Shown here one piece after another: positions 52,332-60,753 of a DNA stretch of 64,000 bases (the first letter of the stretch is position 1; every line of letters begins with the position of its first letter). The position numbers were made by a program, and so were the translations under genes. The notes under the pieces are model-generated. The model ran no database searches, was not told where the DNA came from, and saw only the letters and a program-made list of their open reading frames with translations. Origin of the DNA: Neofamilia sp964346535 (GTDB taxonomy: Bacteria > Bacillota > Clostridia > Tissierellales > Peptoniphilaceae); contig CAYFUN010000001.1 of the NCBI GenBank assembly GCA_964346535.1, forward strand, positions 1-64,000, in the 5' to 3' direction.

Positions 52332-53208
52332 AGATTATTTAATTAGAGGAATTGAAAAAGAAGGAAAGTTTAAATTTGTAGCAGTTAATACTACTGGCAT
52401 AGTAAATATTGCCAGAGACAAGCACCAAACATCAAAAACTGCTTCAGCAGCTTTAGGAAGGACAATTTCTGCAGCAGCATTAATGTCAACTATGTTAAAG
52501 AATAAAAATGACTCTCTGACTTTAATAATTGCAGGAAATGGAATAGCAGGAAATATTTTAGTTTCTGCAAACAATAAAGGTGAGATAAAGGGCTATATAG
52601 AAAACCCAGCAGCAGACCTGCCCTTAAACGATTTAGGCAAGTTAGATGTAGCTGGTATAGTTGGCAGGTCAGGCTATGTTAAGACTATAATGGACCTAGG
52701 CATGAAAGAAGCCTATGTCGGCCAGTCAGAAATTATTTCAGGGGAAATTGCAGAAGACATTGCCTATTATTTTTTACAATCTGAACAAACAAACACTGCT
52801 GTTGCCCTAGGAGTTTTAGTGGACAAGGACCTTTCTATAAAACATTCTGGCGGCTACATGATTCAACTTTTACCAGGTTGCACAGAAGAAGATATAAGTA
52901 AATTAGAAAAATCAATTGGCAACAAAAAGTCTATGACAGAGCTTATGGACGAAAAAGAATCCCTAGAAGATATTATTGCTTATATACTAGAAGACTTTGA
53001 AATTGAAATCTTAGAAGAAAAAGACTTAGAGTGGAAGTGCCTATGCTCTAGAGAAAGAACAATCCAAACCTTAAAGGCCTTAGGCAAAGACCAATTAAGT
53101 GAAATTATAGATGAAGATGGTCAGGCAGAAGTTGTTTGTCATTTTTGCAATGAAAAATATAATTTTGACAAAGACCAGCTTGTTGAAATATTAAATGAGC
53201 TTTCTTAA
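52324..53208 (+). CDS. hslO: Redox-regulated chaperone Hsp33
   Basis: A 294-residue Hsp33. The N-terminal domain (LIRGIEKEGKFKFVAVNTT) and the linker region lead to the C-terminal redox switch with four cysteines: CLCSRERT (CxC) and CHFC (CxxC). These bind zinc when reduced; oxidation and unfolding activate the holdase. In an anaerobe it would protect proteins during oxygen exposure. It starts inside the methyltransferase gene and ends about 80 bases before a glycosyltransferase gene. Confidence 0.96.
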   Translation: MNRDYLIRGIEKEGKFKFVAVNTTGIVNIARDKHQTSKTASAALGRTISAAALMSTMLKNKNDSLTLIIAGNGIAGNILVSANNKGEIKGYIENPAADLPLNDLGKLDVAGIVGRSGYVKTIMDLGMKEAYVGQSEIISGEIAEDIAYYFLQSEQTNTAVALGVLVDKDLSIKHSGGYMIQLLPGCTEEDISKLEKSIGNKKSMTELMDEKESLEDIIAYILEDFEIEILEEKDLEWKCLCSRERTIQTLKALGKDQLSEIIDEDGQAEVVCHFCNEKYNFDKDQLVEILNELS

Positions 53209-53265
53209 AAACTGAGACTTTAACATTAAAAACTTTGGATTTAATTTTTTATTAGTTATATATAG

Positions 53266-53271
53266 TATAAT
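53266..53271 (+). promoter_or_regulatory. Candidate -10 box for the glycosyltransferase gene
   Basis: TATAAT lies 17 bases before the ATG at 53289. No good -35 box is at the right distance. Confidence 0.45.
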
Positions 53272-53288
53272 GTAACTAAGGAGGCCTT

Positions 53289-54524
53289 ATGAAGATTTTA
53301 ATAACTACAGACCTATACAAACCTTCTATTAATGGAGTGGTGACCTCAGTTTTAAATTTATCTGAAGAATTGATTAAAATGGGTCACGATGTAAAAATCA
53401 TGACCCTATCTAGAACTATTCACTCTCACAAAAGTGACAATGTCTATTATATAAAAAGTATTCCAGTAAATGTCTATCCAGATATTAGGGCAACTGTATT
53501 ACTTTACGACCAATTAATTAATGAATTAATATCTTGGAAGCCAGATATAATTCACAGCCAGTGTGAGTTTTTTACCTACACCTATGGCAAGTATATATCT
53601 AAAAAAACAAAGGCGCCAATAGTTCACACCTATCACACCATGTACGAAGACTATATTTCCTACTTGAAAATAAATAAAAAATATAGCAGGCAAGTAGTTT
53701 CTTTTATGTCAAAAAACAGGCTCAAGGACGCAACTGTAATTATTGCACCGACAAACAAAGTGAAAAAAACCTTACTTACCTATGATATTACCAAGGACAT
53801 AAAAGTAATTCCAACAGGATTAAATATAGTCTCTTTTGAAATTAACTTTGATGAAAAAGACAAGGAAAAACTTAGAGACAAATATTTTATCCCAAATGAT
53901 GCCGACATGCTTTTATATTTAGGTAGAATTGGTGAAGAAAAAAATATTAAAGAGCTCTTAGTTAATTTTAAATCCTTGCAAGCAAAGAGAGACAATATAT
54001 ATTTACTTGTTGTTGGCGGCGGCCCCTATGAAAAGTCCCTTGCCCAAGAAATAAAAGACTTATCTTTAGATACTAAGGTTATAATGACAGGCATGGTAGA
54101 GCCTAAGTTAGTTCCCTTATTTTATAAGGCGGCAGATATTTTTGTCTCTGCATCTCAAAGTGAAACCCAGGGCCTAACTTATATTGAAGCCTTGGCTAGC
54201 GGCCTGCCTTTAGTATGTAGGTATGATGAGTGCTTAGATAAAGTATTAATTGATGGTTACAATGGTTTTTATTATAAAGATGAAGAAACCTTTATAAATA
54301 ACATAGAAAAAATATTAGACAGTCCAGCCTTAATGGAAACTATGAAGAAAAATTCTTTAGAGACATCTAAATACTATTCAAAATCTTATTTTGCAAAATC
54401 AGTAGAAAAGGTATATAAACTTGCCCTTAGTATAAGTAAGGCAAGACCAAGGTCTAGAAGAATTATGAGAAGTAATCTTCCAGCGTTTTTAGACTTTAAT
54501 CCTTATATGAAAATAAAAAAATAA
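53289..54524 (+). CDS. Family 4 glycosyltransferase (diacylglycerol glucosyltransferase-like)
   Basis: A 411-residue GT-B enzyme. The start MKILITTDLYKPSINGVVTSVLNLSEELIKMGH and HTYHTMYEDYISYL are typical of 1,2-diacylglycerol 3-glucosyltransferases that make glycolipid anchors. The nucleotide-sugar site shows YLGRIGEEKNI and SASQSETQGLTYIEALASGLP (E-x7-E). No signal peptide; a basic C-terminus (SKARPRSRRIMRS) could attach to the membrane. The acceptor is not proven. It is alone, with AAGGAGGCCTT upstream. Confidence 0.87.
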   Translation: MKILITTDLYKPSINGVVTSVLNLSEELIKMGHDVKIMTLSRTIHSHKSDNVYYIKSIPVNVYPDIRATVLLYDQLINELISWKPDIIHSQCEFFTYTYGKYISKKTKAPIVHTYHTMYEDYISYLKINKKYSRQVVSFMSKNRLKDATVIIAPTNKVKKTLLTYDITKDIKVIPTGLNIVSFEINFDEKDKEKLRDKYFIPNDADMLLYLGRIGEEKNIKELLVNFKSLQAKRDNIYLLVVGGGPYEKSLAQEIKDLSLDTKVIMTGMVEPKLVPLFYKAADIFVSASQSETQGLTYIEALASGLPLVCRYDECLDKVLIDGYNGFYYKDEETFINNIEKILDSPALMETMKKNSLETSKYYSKSYFAKSVEKVYKLALSISKARPRSRRIMRSNLPAFLDFNPYMKIKK

Positions 54525-54549
54525 AAAAACTTAATGGAGGTAAAGACGA

Positions 54550-55788
54550 GTGGAAAATTTTGAAAGAAAACTTGACGAGTATGCAAATTTAATTGTATCC
54601 TTTGGAGCTAATGTACAAAAGGGCAAGCCTGTAAAAATAAAGGCACCAGTTGAAGCCATAGACTTTGTAAGATTACTGGCCAAACACGCCTATGAAAGAG
54701 GAGTAAGTGAAGTTGTCCTTGCTTGGTCAGATGATATTCTAACCAAAGAAAAATACTTACATGCAGATGAAGAGGTTTTAAAAACCTTTCATGACTTCAA
54801 AGTCGAAGAAATGGAATATTATTTAAAAAACGACGTTACTAATATTTCTATCTATGCTGAAGATCCAGAATTATTAAAGGACGTTGACCCTGAAAGAATA
54901 AAAATGGCAACAGCAGCTAGACAAAAGAAGACCAAACACCTAATGAAATATACTATGAACGACATGGTTTCCTGGTTGGTAGTTTCAATTCCTACACCAG
55001 GCTGGGCAGCAAAAGTTTATCCAGATCTTCCTCTTGACCAAGCTGTTGAAAAACTTTGGGACGATATTTTTACCTTCTGTAGAATAACTGGAGATGGCAA
55101 AGCCATAGAAAAATGGGAAGACCACATTGAAACCCTAAACAGAAGAGGAAAACTTTTAAATGAAAAACAATTTAAAGAATTAAGATACAAGTCTGACAAC
55201 GGAACAGATTTAAAAGTTGGCCTATGCAAAAATCATATTTGGATGACTGCAGCATCTTATAACGACAATAAGGTCCGCTTTGTTCCTAATATGCCAACAG
55301 AAGAAATCTTTACAGCTCCTGATAGAAACAAAATAAATGGCAGATTAAAATCTACTAAGCCACTTTCTTATAATGGAGTTTTAATTGATGGAATGGATTT
55401 AACTTTTAAAGACGGCAAGGTTGTAGAATTTTCTGCAGAAAAAGGCGAGGAAGCCTTGGCCATGCTTTTAAAAATGGATGATGGAGCATCTTATCTTGGA
55501 GAAGTTGCCCTAGTTCCATTTGATTCTCCAATTTCAAATTCAAATACAATATTTTATAATACCTTATTTGATGAAAATGCATCTTGTCACTTTGCCTTTG
55601 GTAAAGCCTATCCAACAAATGTAGTCGGAGGAGAAAAAATGTCTGATGAAGAACTACTAGCCAATGGAATTAATGACTCTGCAGTTCACGAAGACTTTAT
55701 GGTTGGTTCATCATCACTTTCAATTATAGGCGTTGGAGAAGATGGAAGTGAGTTCGAAATATTTAAAAATGGAAATTTTACTTTTTAA
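54550..55788 (+). CDS. M29 family aminopeptidase
   Basis: A 412-residue metallo-aminopeptidase of family M29 (AmpS/PepS/thermophilic AP II). It starts with GTG 54550, after GGAGGTAAAGAC. Recognisable parts are LDEYANLIVSFGANVQKG, LKVGLCKNHIWMTAA, FVPNMPTEEIFTAPDRNKINGRLKSTKPL (catalytic Glu), YLGEVALVPFDSPIS (Glu), NASCHFAFGKAYP (His) and HEDFMVGSSSLSIIGV (His, Asp region). It removes N-terminal residues from peptides, consistent with a peptide-using anaerobe. It is 25 bases from the glycosyltransferase gene. Confidence 0.94.
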   Translation: MENFERKLDEYANLIVSFGANVQKGKPVKIKAPVEAIDFVRLLAKHAYERGVSEVVLAWSDDILTKEKYLHADEEVLKTFHDFKVEEMEYYLKNDVTNISIYAEDPELLKDVDPERIKMATAARQKKTKHLMKYTMNDMVSWLVVSIPTPGWAAKVYPDLPLDQAVEKLWDDIFTFCRITGDGKAIEKWEDHIETLNRRGKLLNEKQFKELRYKSDNGTDLKVGLCKNHIWMTAASYNDNKVRFVPNMPTEEIFTAPDRNKINGRLKSTKPLSYNGVLIDGMDLTFKDGKVVEFSAEKGEEALAMLLKMDDGASYLGEVALVPFDSPISNSNTIFYNTLFDENASCHFAFGKAYPTNVVGGEKMSDEELLANGINDSAVHEDFMVGSSSLSIIGVGEDGSEFEIFKNGNFTF

Positions 55789-55811
55789 AAATGTAATAGA
55801 AGTTAACAAAA

Positions 55812-55842
55812 AAAGTGCTTGTACTTTACAGGCACTTTCTTT
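55812..55842. terminator. Terminator after the aminopeptidase gene
   Basis: AAAGTGCTTGTA pairs with TACAGGCACTTT (one G-T pair) across a 3-base loop, with an A run on the left and CTTTA on the right. It could also serve the converging glutaredoxin-like gene; the 55843-55889 interval holds nothing else. Confidence 0.83.
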
Positions 55843-55889
55843 AATGTGGGGACGTTCTATCTGAGCTTTATTAATTTAAAAAATAATTT

Positions 55890-56159
55890 TTAGTCTTTTA
55901 ATATTTTAAAATCTTCAATTTCATAGGGATCATAATAATTTTCTCCATCAACTACAATAGTTGGAATACCAACCATATTTTCTTTTCTTATTTGATTAAA
56001 ATACGGATCAGTATCTCTTAGTTTCAAAAATTCTTTTAATTCAGCCATGGAGTTAGTAATGTTTACTTTTCTATATGCTATATTTTCCTCCTCTAATCTT
56101 TTAACAATTGGCGGACAATCTGGACATAGTGGCGACATAAATAAAACTATTTCTTTCAT
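55890..56159 (-). CDS. Glutaredoxin-related protein
   Basis: An 89-residue thioredoxin-fold protein: KEIVLFMSPLCPDCPPIVKRLEEENIAY with a C12-P-D-C15 active site, VGIPTIVVDGE (cis-Pro) and EIEDFKILKD at the end. It may reduce disulfides or accept electrons from a thioredoxin reductase. The redox partner is unknown. GAGAAGGAGAAG precedes the ATG. It is a lone gene divergent from the bofA-like gene. Confidence 0.87.
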   Translation of the reverse strand: MKEIVLFMSPLCPDCPPIVKRLEEENIAYRKVNITNSMAELKEFLKLRDTDPYFNQIRKENMVGIPTIVVDGENYYDPYEIEDFKILKD

Positions 56160-56251
56160 AAGTCTTCTCCTTCTCTAATATTCTTTTTGTCTTAACTATA
56201 TTTTCATTCTCTATATAGCCATTTTATGTTATTATTATTCTAGGAGGGCCC

Positions 56252-56500
56252 ATGAATTATATTTTTTTATTTTTATTAATCTTAGCTATTTTTAGTGCTT
56301 TGGGAAAAATTTTTAAATTATCTTTAAAGCTTATGGCTAAGTTATTTTTAAATGCTATTGGCGGTTTTATTTTATTATATATTTTAAATTACTTTGGAAG
56401 TTTTATAGGATTAAATATAGAAATAAATATTTTTTCAACTATTTTTGTTGGAATATTTGGAATTTTTGGAATTATAGTTTTATTAATTTTAGGTAGGTGA
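56252..56500 (+). CDS. BofA-like (pro-sigma-K processing inhibitor family) membrane protein
   Basis: An 82-residue protein with two or three hydrophobic helices. GKIFKLSLKLMAKLFLNAIGGFILLYILNYFG matches the NAIIGxxLL region of the BofA family. BofA in Bacillus holds the SpoIVFB protease inactive during sporulation. No other sporulation gene is in this window, so the role may be different. CTAGGAGGGCCC precedes the ATG. It lies 4 bases before a DUF2975 gene. Confidence 0.78.
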   Translation: MNYIFLFLLILAIFSALGKIFKLSLKLMAKLFLNAIGGFILLYILNYFGSFIGLNIEINIFSTIFVGIFGIFGIIVLLILGR

Positions 56501-56504
56501 TTAG

Positions 56505-56984
56505 ATGAAAGACAAGAAGCAAATTAAAATTTTACAATTTATATTAGTAGTTTTAGGTCTAGCAATGCTATATGCAGCTATAGCAATTTTGCCCCAGCTA
56601 GTAGATTTTTCTATTGAAACATACAGGGAGATTGCCTACCTAGCGAAACCTGTAAATATTTTAGTTTTAATTTCTGCCTTGCCATTTTTTGTGGTCTTAA
56701 TAGAATCTTTTATCTTGACAACTTATATTCTATCAGATGATATCTATACAGCTAAGCCACTAAAATCATTAAATATTGTAGCTATTTCAAGTATTACAAT
56801 TTTGTTCTTATTTATTGTCATTAGCATATTATTTTTATCTAATGATTATTTTACACCCTTACTGGCAGTTATTCTTTTTTTAGTTATTATTTCATCTTTA
56901 GTTATAGCAGTTTTTTCTAGAATTTTATTTATTTTAGTTAAAAAGGCAACTATTCTCAAAGAAGATAATGACCTAACAATATGA
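56505..56984 (+). CDS. DUF2975 family membrane protein
   Basis: A 159-residue membrane protein with four hydrophobic segments (about 8-30, 48-72, 87-110 and 117-145), matching DUF2975. These proteins are usually encoded with a small Cro/CI-type regulator resembling Bacillus YozG, and exactly that gene follows 10 bases later. The function is unknown. TAGGTGATTAG is upstream. Confidence 0.8.
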   Translation: MKDKKQIKILQFILVVLGLAMLYAAIAILPQLVDFSIETYREIAYLAKPVNILVLISALPFFVVLIESFILTTYILSDDIYTAKPLKSLNIVAISSITILFLFIVISILFLSNDYFTPLLAVILFLVIISSLVIAVFSRILFILVKKATILKEDNDLTI

Positions 56985-56994
56985 GGTGGCCAAA

Positions 56995-57210
56995 TTGATT
57001 ATTGTTAATTTAGATGAGATGCTAGAAAAGAGAAATATGACTGTAACAGAATTAAGCGAAAGAGTAGGAATCACTATGGCAAATATTTCTATTTTAAAAA
57101 ACAACAAGGCCAAAGCCATTAGGTTTACAACCTTAGAGGCTATATGCAAGGTCCTTGAATGCCAGCCAGGTGATATTTTAGAATTTTTAGATGATGATGA
57201 GGAGGAATAG
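56995..57210 (+). CDS. YozG-like Cro/CI family transcriptional regulator
   Basis: A 71-residue HTH protein: IIVNLDEMLEKRNMTVTELSERVGITMANISILKNNKAKAI is a complete helix-turn-helix, followed by FTTLEAICKVLECQPGDILEF. TTG 56995 is my start, with GAGGTGG six bases upstream; a GTG at 56986 is the alternative. It partners the DUF2975 gene and probably regulates its own operon. The acidic tail DDDEEE is common in this family. Confidence 0.84.
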   Translation: MIIVNLDEMLEKRNMTVTELSERVGITMANISILKNNKAKAIRFTTLEAICKVLECQPGDILEFLDDDEEE

Positions 57211-57213
57211 ACT

Positions 57214-57963
57214 ATGAAAATAATATTTTTATGTATAATGGGTTTTGTTGCAGCAATTGTCGATGCTATTGCAGGTGGAAGTGGTCTAATAACTATACCT
57301 GCCTATATGATTGCAGGACTTGATCCTCACGTCTTATTAGGAACAAATAAATTTGCATCAGTTGCTGGCACATCAATGTCAACTTATACCTATGCAAGGT
57401 CTGACAAAATTGATTGGTCTTTAATGTTAAAGCTGGCTCCATTTTCTTTAATAGGGGCAAGTTTAGGCGTATATACTGTTTTAAAAGTTGATTCAACTAT
57501 TTTAGAGCCAATTATTTTAGTTATTTTAATTCTTGTAGGAATTTATACAATGATGAAAAAAGATATTGGCCTTATTAATAATTACCAGGGTTTTGATTCA
57601 ACTAGTTTAAAAAAAGGAATTATTGTAGCCTTAGTCTTAGGATTTTATGATGGATTTTTTGGACCAGGAACTGGAACCTTTATTATTTTTTCCCTAATAA
57701 AAGTCTTTGGCTTTTCTTTTGTAATGGCCAGTGCCAATTCTAAGGTTTTAAATTTGTCATCTAACTTTATGAGTTTGATTTTATTTGCAATAAATAAAAA
57801 AATAAACTACTCTATAGGAATACCTGTTGCTATTTCTATGATGCTTGGAGCCTTTGTTGGTTCAAGGCTAGTTGTAGACAAGGGAGATAAGTTTGTAAAA
57901 CCAATTTTTATTATTATGGCCCTAGCAGCAGCAGTGAAAGTATTATATGGGATGGTATTTTAA
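57214..57963 (+). CDS. TauE/SafE family (TSUP) anion exporter
   Basis: A 249-residue membrane protein with about seven or eight helices. It shows the two family half-repeats: GFVAAIVDAIAGGSGLITIPAYMI near the start and GFYDGFFGPGTGTFIIF in the middle, with a GTNKFASVAGT segment. TSUP proteins move sulfite, sulfonates or other organic anions out of the cell. No sulfur-metabolism gene is nearby to point to a substrate. The start GAGGAGGAATAGACT-ATG is clear. Confidence 0.9.
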   Translation: MKIIFLCIMGFVAAIVDAIAGGSGLITIPAYMIAGLDPHVLLGTNKFASVAGTSMSTYTYARSDKIDWSLMLKLAPFSLIGASLGVYTVLKVDSTILEPIILVILILVGIYTMMKKDIGLINNYQGFDSTSLKKGIIVALVLGFYDGFFGPGTGTFIIFSLIKVFGFSFVMASANSKVLNLSSNFMSLILFAINKKINYSIGIPVAISMMLGAFVGSRLVVDKGDKFVKPIFIIMALAAAVKVLYGMVF

Positions 57964-57967
57964 TTTT

Positions 57968-59062
57968 ATGAAAAGAATTATTTTAATTTTACTTTGTGCT
58001 TTGACTTTAACATCTTGCCAAGAAAAGGAAGTAATCCAGGATAAGTATACCTATAACTTTTTTGGCACTTTTGATACAGTAGTTTATACAGTTATGTATG
58101 CAGAAAACGAAGACAAGGCCAAGGAATACAATGATTATATAGAAAAAAGATTTAACGACTTGCACAAAAAATTTGACAAGTACAACAACTATGAAGGAAT
58201 AAATAATTGCAAGACCATTAATGACCTAGCAGGCAAAGAAGCTGTAAAGGTTTCTGATGAACTTTTTGATCTTATTGAAAAATCTCTTGATTATTATAAG
58301 AAATACTCAGACGAAGCAGACATATCACTAGGAGCTTTATTAAATGTTTGGTCTGACTATAGAGACTTAAATCAAAACTTAGACCCAAGTGAAGATATAA
58401 AAAATGAAGATCTTTTACCTACTAGGGAAGAATTAGAAAAAGCTAATTCTTTTACAGGTATCAGCCACATCCAACTTGATTCAAAAAATAAAACAGTCTA
58501 TATAGACAATGAAAACACACAAATAGACCTAGGTGCTATTGCCAAAGGCTATGCAGTTGAACTAGTTTGCAAGGAAGTAGAAGAGCTTGGTTGTGACTCA
58601 CTATTAATTAGTGCTGGCGGCAATGTAAAGTCTATTGGCCACCCTAATGATGGAATTAGAGCTAGATGGGGAGTGGGAATTCAAAATCCAGACATATTAT
58701 TTCCTAAAGAAGGAGAATCTAATATACTTGAGACCATATTTGTATCTGGGCAAAGTGTTGTTACCAGTGGTGACTACCAAAGATATTTTGTAGTAGATGG
58801 AAAAGTTTACCATCATTTAATTGACAAGGATACCCTATACCCTGGAGATTATTTTAGGGCAGTAACTGTTGTAACAGAAGACTCGGCTTTGGCAGACTTT
58901 TTATCTACAGTAATTTATTTAATGCCATATGAAGAGGGCAGGGCCTTGGTAGATAATAATAAAAATGTTGATGCTCTTTGGATAATGAAAGATGGATCAG
59001 TTGTAGCCAGTGATGGAATGAAGGCCATTATGCTTTCAGAAGGGGCAACAGGTGCGAAATAG
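57968..59062 (+). CDS. apbE: ApbE FAD:protein FMN transferase (lipoprotein)
   Basis: A 364-residue lipoprotein with signal peptide and lipobox LTSC, Cys17 becoming lipid-bound. ATG 57968 gives this signal; the frame extends back to 57947 inside the previous gene. The flavin transferase domain shows FDTVVYTVMY, GALLNVWSDY, DLGAIAKGYAVE and SAGGNVKSIG, and later SGQSVVTSGDYQRYF. ApbE attaches FMN to a Thr of flavoproteins such as Nqr/Rnf subunits. No substrate with an FMN-binding domain is in the window. The ribosome site is weak. Confidence 0.93.
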   Translation: MKRIILILLCALTLTSCQEKEVIQDKYTYNFFGTFDTVVYTVMYAENEDKAKEYNDYIEKRFNDLHKKFDKYNNYEGINNCKTINDLAGKEAVKVSDELFDLIEKSLDYYKKYSDEADISLGALLNVWSDYRDLNQNLDPSEDIKNEDLLPTREELEKANSFTGISHIQLDSKNKTVYIDNENTQIDLGAIAKGYAVELVCKEVEELGCDSLLISAGGNVKSIGHPNDGIRARWGVGIQNPDILFPKEGESNILETIFVSGQSVVTSGDYQRYFVVDGKVYHHLIDKDTLYPGDYFRAVTVVTEDSALADFLSTVIYLMPYEEGRALVDNNKNVDALWIMKDGSVVASDGMKAIMLSEGATGAK

Positions 59063-59063
59063 A

Positions 59064-59534
59064 ATGTTTAAAAACAATATAAGAGTTTTCTTTTCATATT
59101 TTTTAATTATTCTCCTAAGCTTTGTCTTATTATTTTTTCTAAATAGGCTATTTGTAAATTCATTGATTAGGTTAGATAATTTTTTGATAAAAGGATTTTT
59201 TCTTTTAATATATTTTTTACTATTTTATTTTTTAGGCAAGACAGCAAGTATAAAAGAAAATCCTAGAACTGACTTTTTTTCATTTATTTTTGTTTTTATA
59301 TTTGGCCTTATTGTTTTAACTTTAGCTAGTTTATCTGGTGGTCTTGATATGGCCGACAATTTAAATATAATTATTTTACCAGCCCAAGTTTTTTTAAGCC
59401 CCTATATTTTTATTTTAACAATTATTGGCAAAAAGATTGGCTTTATAAGTTATTTAATTTTGTCCGTAATATTTTCAATTTTAATAGGATTTTCAACTAA
59501 GAGAAAAAGAGTTGTTTATAGATATAAGAGATAA
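59064..59534 (+). CDS. Membrane protein of unknown function
   Basis: A 156-residue protein with four or five hydrophobic segments and a basic tail (TKRKRVVYRYKR). I do not recognise a family. ATG 59064 has AGGTG nine bases upstream; a GTG at 59052 would overlap apbE. The open stretch FFSFIFVFIFGLIVLTLASLSGG is the most hydrophobic. It is the last gene of the TauE-ApbE run, starting 1 base after the apbE stop codon, so it is likely co-expressed with the flavin transferase. Confidence 0.72.
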   Translation: MFKNNIRVFFSYFLIILLSFVLLFFLNRLFVNSLIRLDNFLIKGFFLLIYFLLFYFLGKTASIKENPRTDFFSFIFVFIFGLIVLTLASLSGGLDMADNLNIIILPAQVFLSPYIFILTIIGKKIGFISYLILSVIFSILIGFSTKRKRVVYRYKR

Positions 59535-59535
59535 A

Positions 59536-59566
59536 AAAATCCCAGCTTAAACTGGGATTTTATTTT
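59536..59566. terminator. Bidirectional terminator between the membrane gene and the CofE-like gene
   Basis: AAAATCCCAG pairs with CTGGGATTTT around a six-base loop, with an A run to the left and TATTTTTT to the right, at a convergent junction. Confidence 0.88.
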
Positions 59567-60751
59567 TTATTCACTTGCAAAATTATCAAAATATCCTTGG
59601 ACTAAGACAACTGGTGTGCCCTTGTCTCCAGAACCAGACATTAGGTCACATAAGGATCCTAAAAGGTCTGTTATTTGTCTAGGAGTAGTTCCTAAAGACT
59701 CTGCTCTTGAAAATAGGTCTTGGTCTTTGGCATAAATTTTTTGCTTAATCATATTAACTGCGTCTTCTCCATAAACATTTTCAAGTTCAGTATCTGCAAT
59801 GTATTTGATTTTAATTTCATTTGGAATTCCCTTTAGGCCTTCAGTATAGGCAGGGGATACAACTGGGTCAGCTAGTTCCCAAATTTTTCCTACAGGATCT
59901 CTAAAGGCCCCGTCGCCATAAATCATAACTTCTACCTTAACTCCATAGAAGTCTAAAAATTTCTTTTGAATGGCTTCTACATATTGTTGGCCATCTCTAG
60001 GAAATAACTTTAGTTCATTATCAGATGCTAGGTTAGATCCTAGAACTCCATATTGAGGATTATAACCAGATCCATTTACTGGATTATTTAAAATATCATC
60101 TAGAGTATAAACTTTTTTTGCTCCAGCTTCTTCTAAAAGTCTTTTTGTTCTCTTTCTGGTGTGAATATCTGCAGCTAGTACTTGGTCTGTATAGTCAAGG
60201 ATTACTCTTGGGTCATTGGCAAAAATAATTTCTAAGTTATCTCCTCCAATGTCCTTGTACATTCTTACATAGTCTATGCCAGTAAATTCGTGGTAAACTT
60301 CTTTGCCGAAAAGATCTCTATATTCTTTTTCAGTTAAAATTCTGTCATAAGGATTTATCTTTAATTCATCTAACTTATCTAGGCTCATTAAATGGTTACC
60401 AACTTCATCTGATGGATAACTTAGTAAGAGGGTAACTTTTTTCCCACTTTCAACAATTCCCTTTAAAATAAGTGAAAATCTATTTCTAGAAAGAATTGGG
60501 AAGACTACACCTATATGGTCATCAAACATATCGTCAATATCTTTAGCTATATCAGAAGTTGTGCAATAATTTCCTTGGGCCCTAGCAACTAGAGATTCAG
60601 TAATGCCAATAACATCTTTGTCCTTAAGCTTTAATTTTTCAGCTTCAGCTGCTAATGAAACTGAGTGAAAAACAATATCAACAACATTGTCTCCTTCTCT
60701 AACTATAGGAGTTCTTATACCTCTTGCAACAGTTCCTTGAGTTCTACTCAT
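59567..60751 (-). CDS. CofE-like gamma-glutamyl ligase family protein
   Basis: A 394-residue protein that looks like the F420-0:gamma-glutamyl ligase (CofE) fold in an extended form. The start GTVARGIRTPIVREGDNVVDIV and GITESLVARAQGNY match the family's GIRTP and GDVLVVTEKIVS-like pieces. Coenzyme F420 is not expected in this kind of Firmicute and no F420-dependent gene is in the window, so the real substrate is unknown. Its ATG lies 2 bases after the 5-formyl-THF cyclo-ligase stop codon, so a folate or pterin substrate is a natural guess, but only a guess. Confidence 0.8.
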   Translation of the reverse strand: MSRTQGTVARGIRTPIVREGDNVVDIVFHSVSLAAEAEKLKLKDKDVIGITESLVARAQGNYCTTSDIAKDIDDMFDDHIGVVFPILSRNRFSLILKGIVESGKKVTLLLSYPSDEVGNHLMSLDKLDELKINPYDRILTEKEYRDLFGKEVYHEFTGIDYVRMYKDIGGDNLEIIFANDPRVILDYTDQVLAADIHTRKRTKRLLEEAGAKKVYTLDDILNNPVNGSGYNPQYGVLGSNLASDNELKLFPRDGQQYVEAIQKKFLDFYGVKVEVMIYGDGAFRDPVGKIWELADPVVSPAYTEGLKGIPNEIKIKYIADTELENVYGEDAVNMIKQKIYAKDQDLFSRAESLGTTPRQITDLLGSLCDLMSGSGDKGTPVVLVQGYFDNFASE

Positions 60752-60753
60752 AA

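Noticed and set aside
59567..60751. True F420 biosynthesis gene
   Set aside because: Only the CofE-like fold is present; no other F420 genes or F420-dependent enzymes are seen in the window, so I did not assign the symbol cofE.
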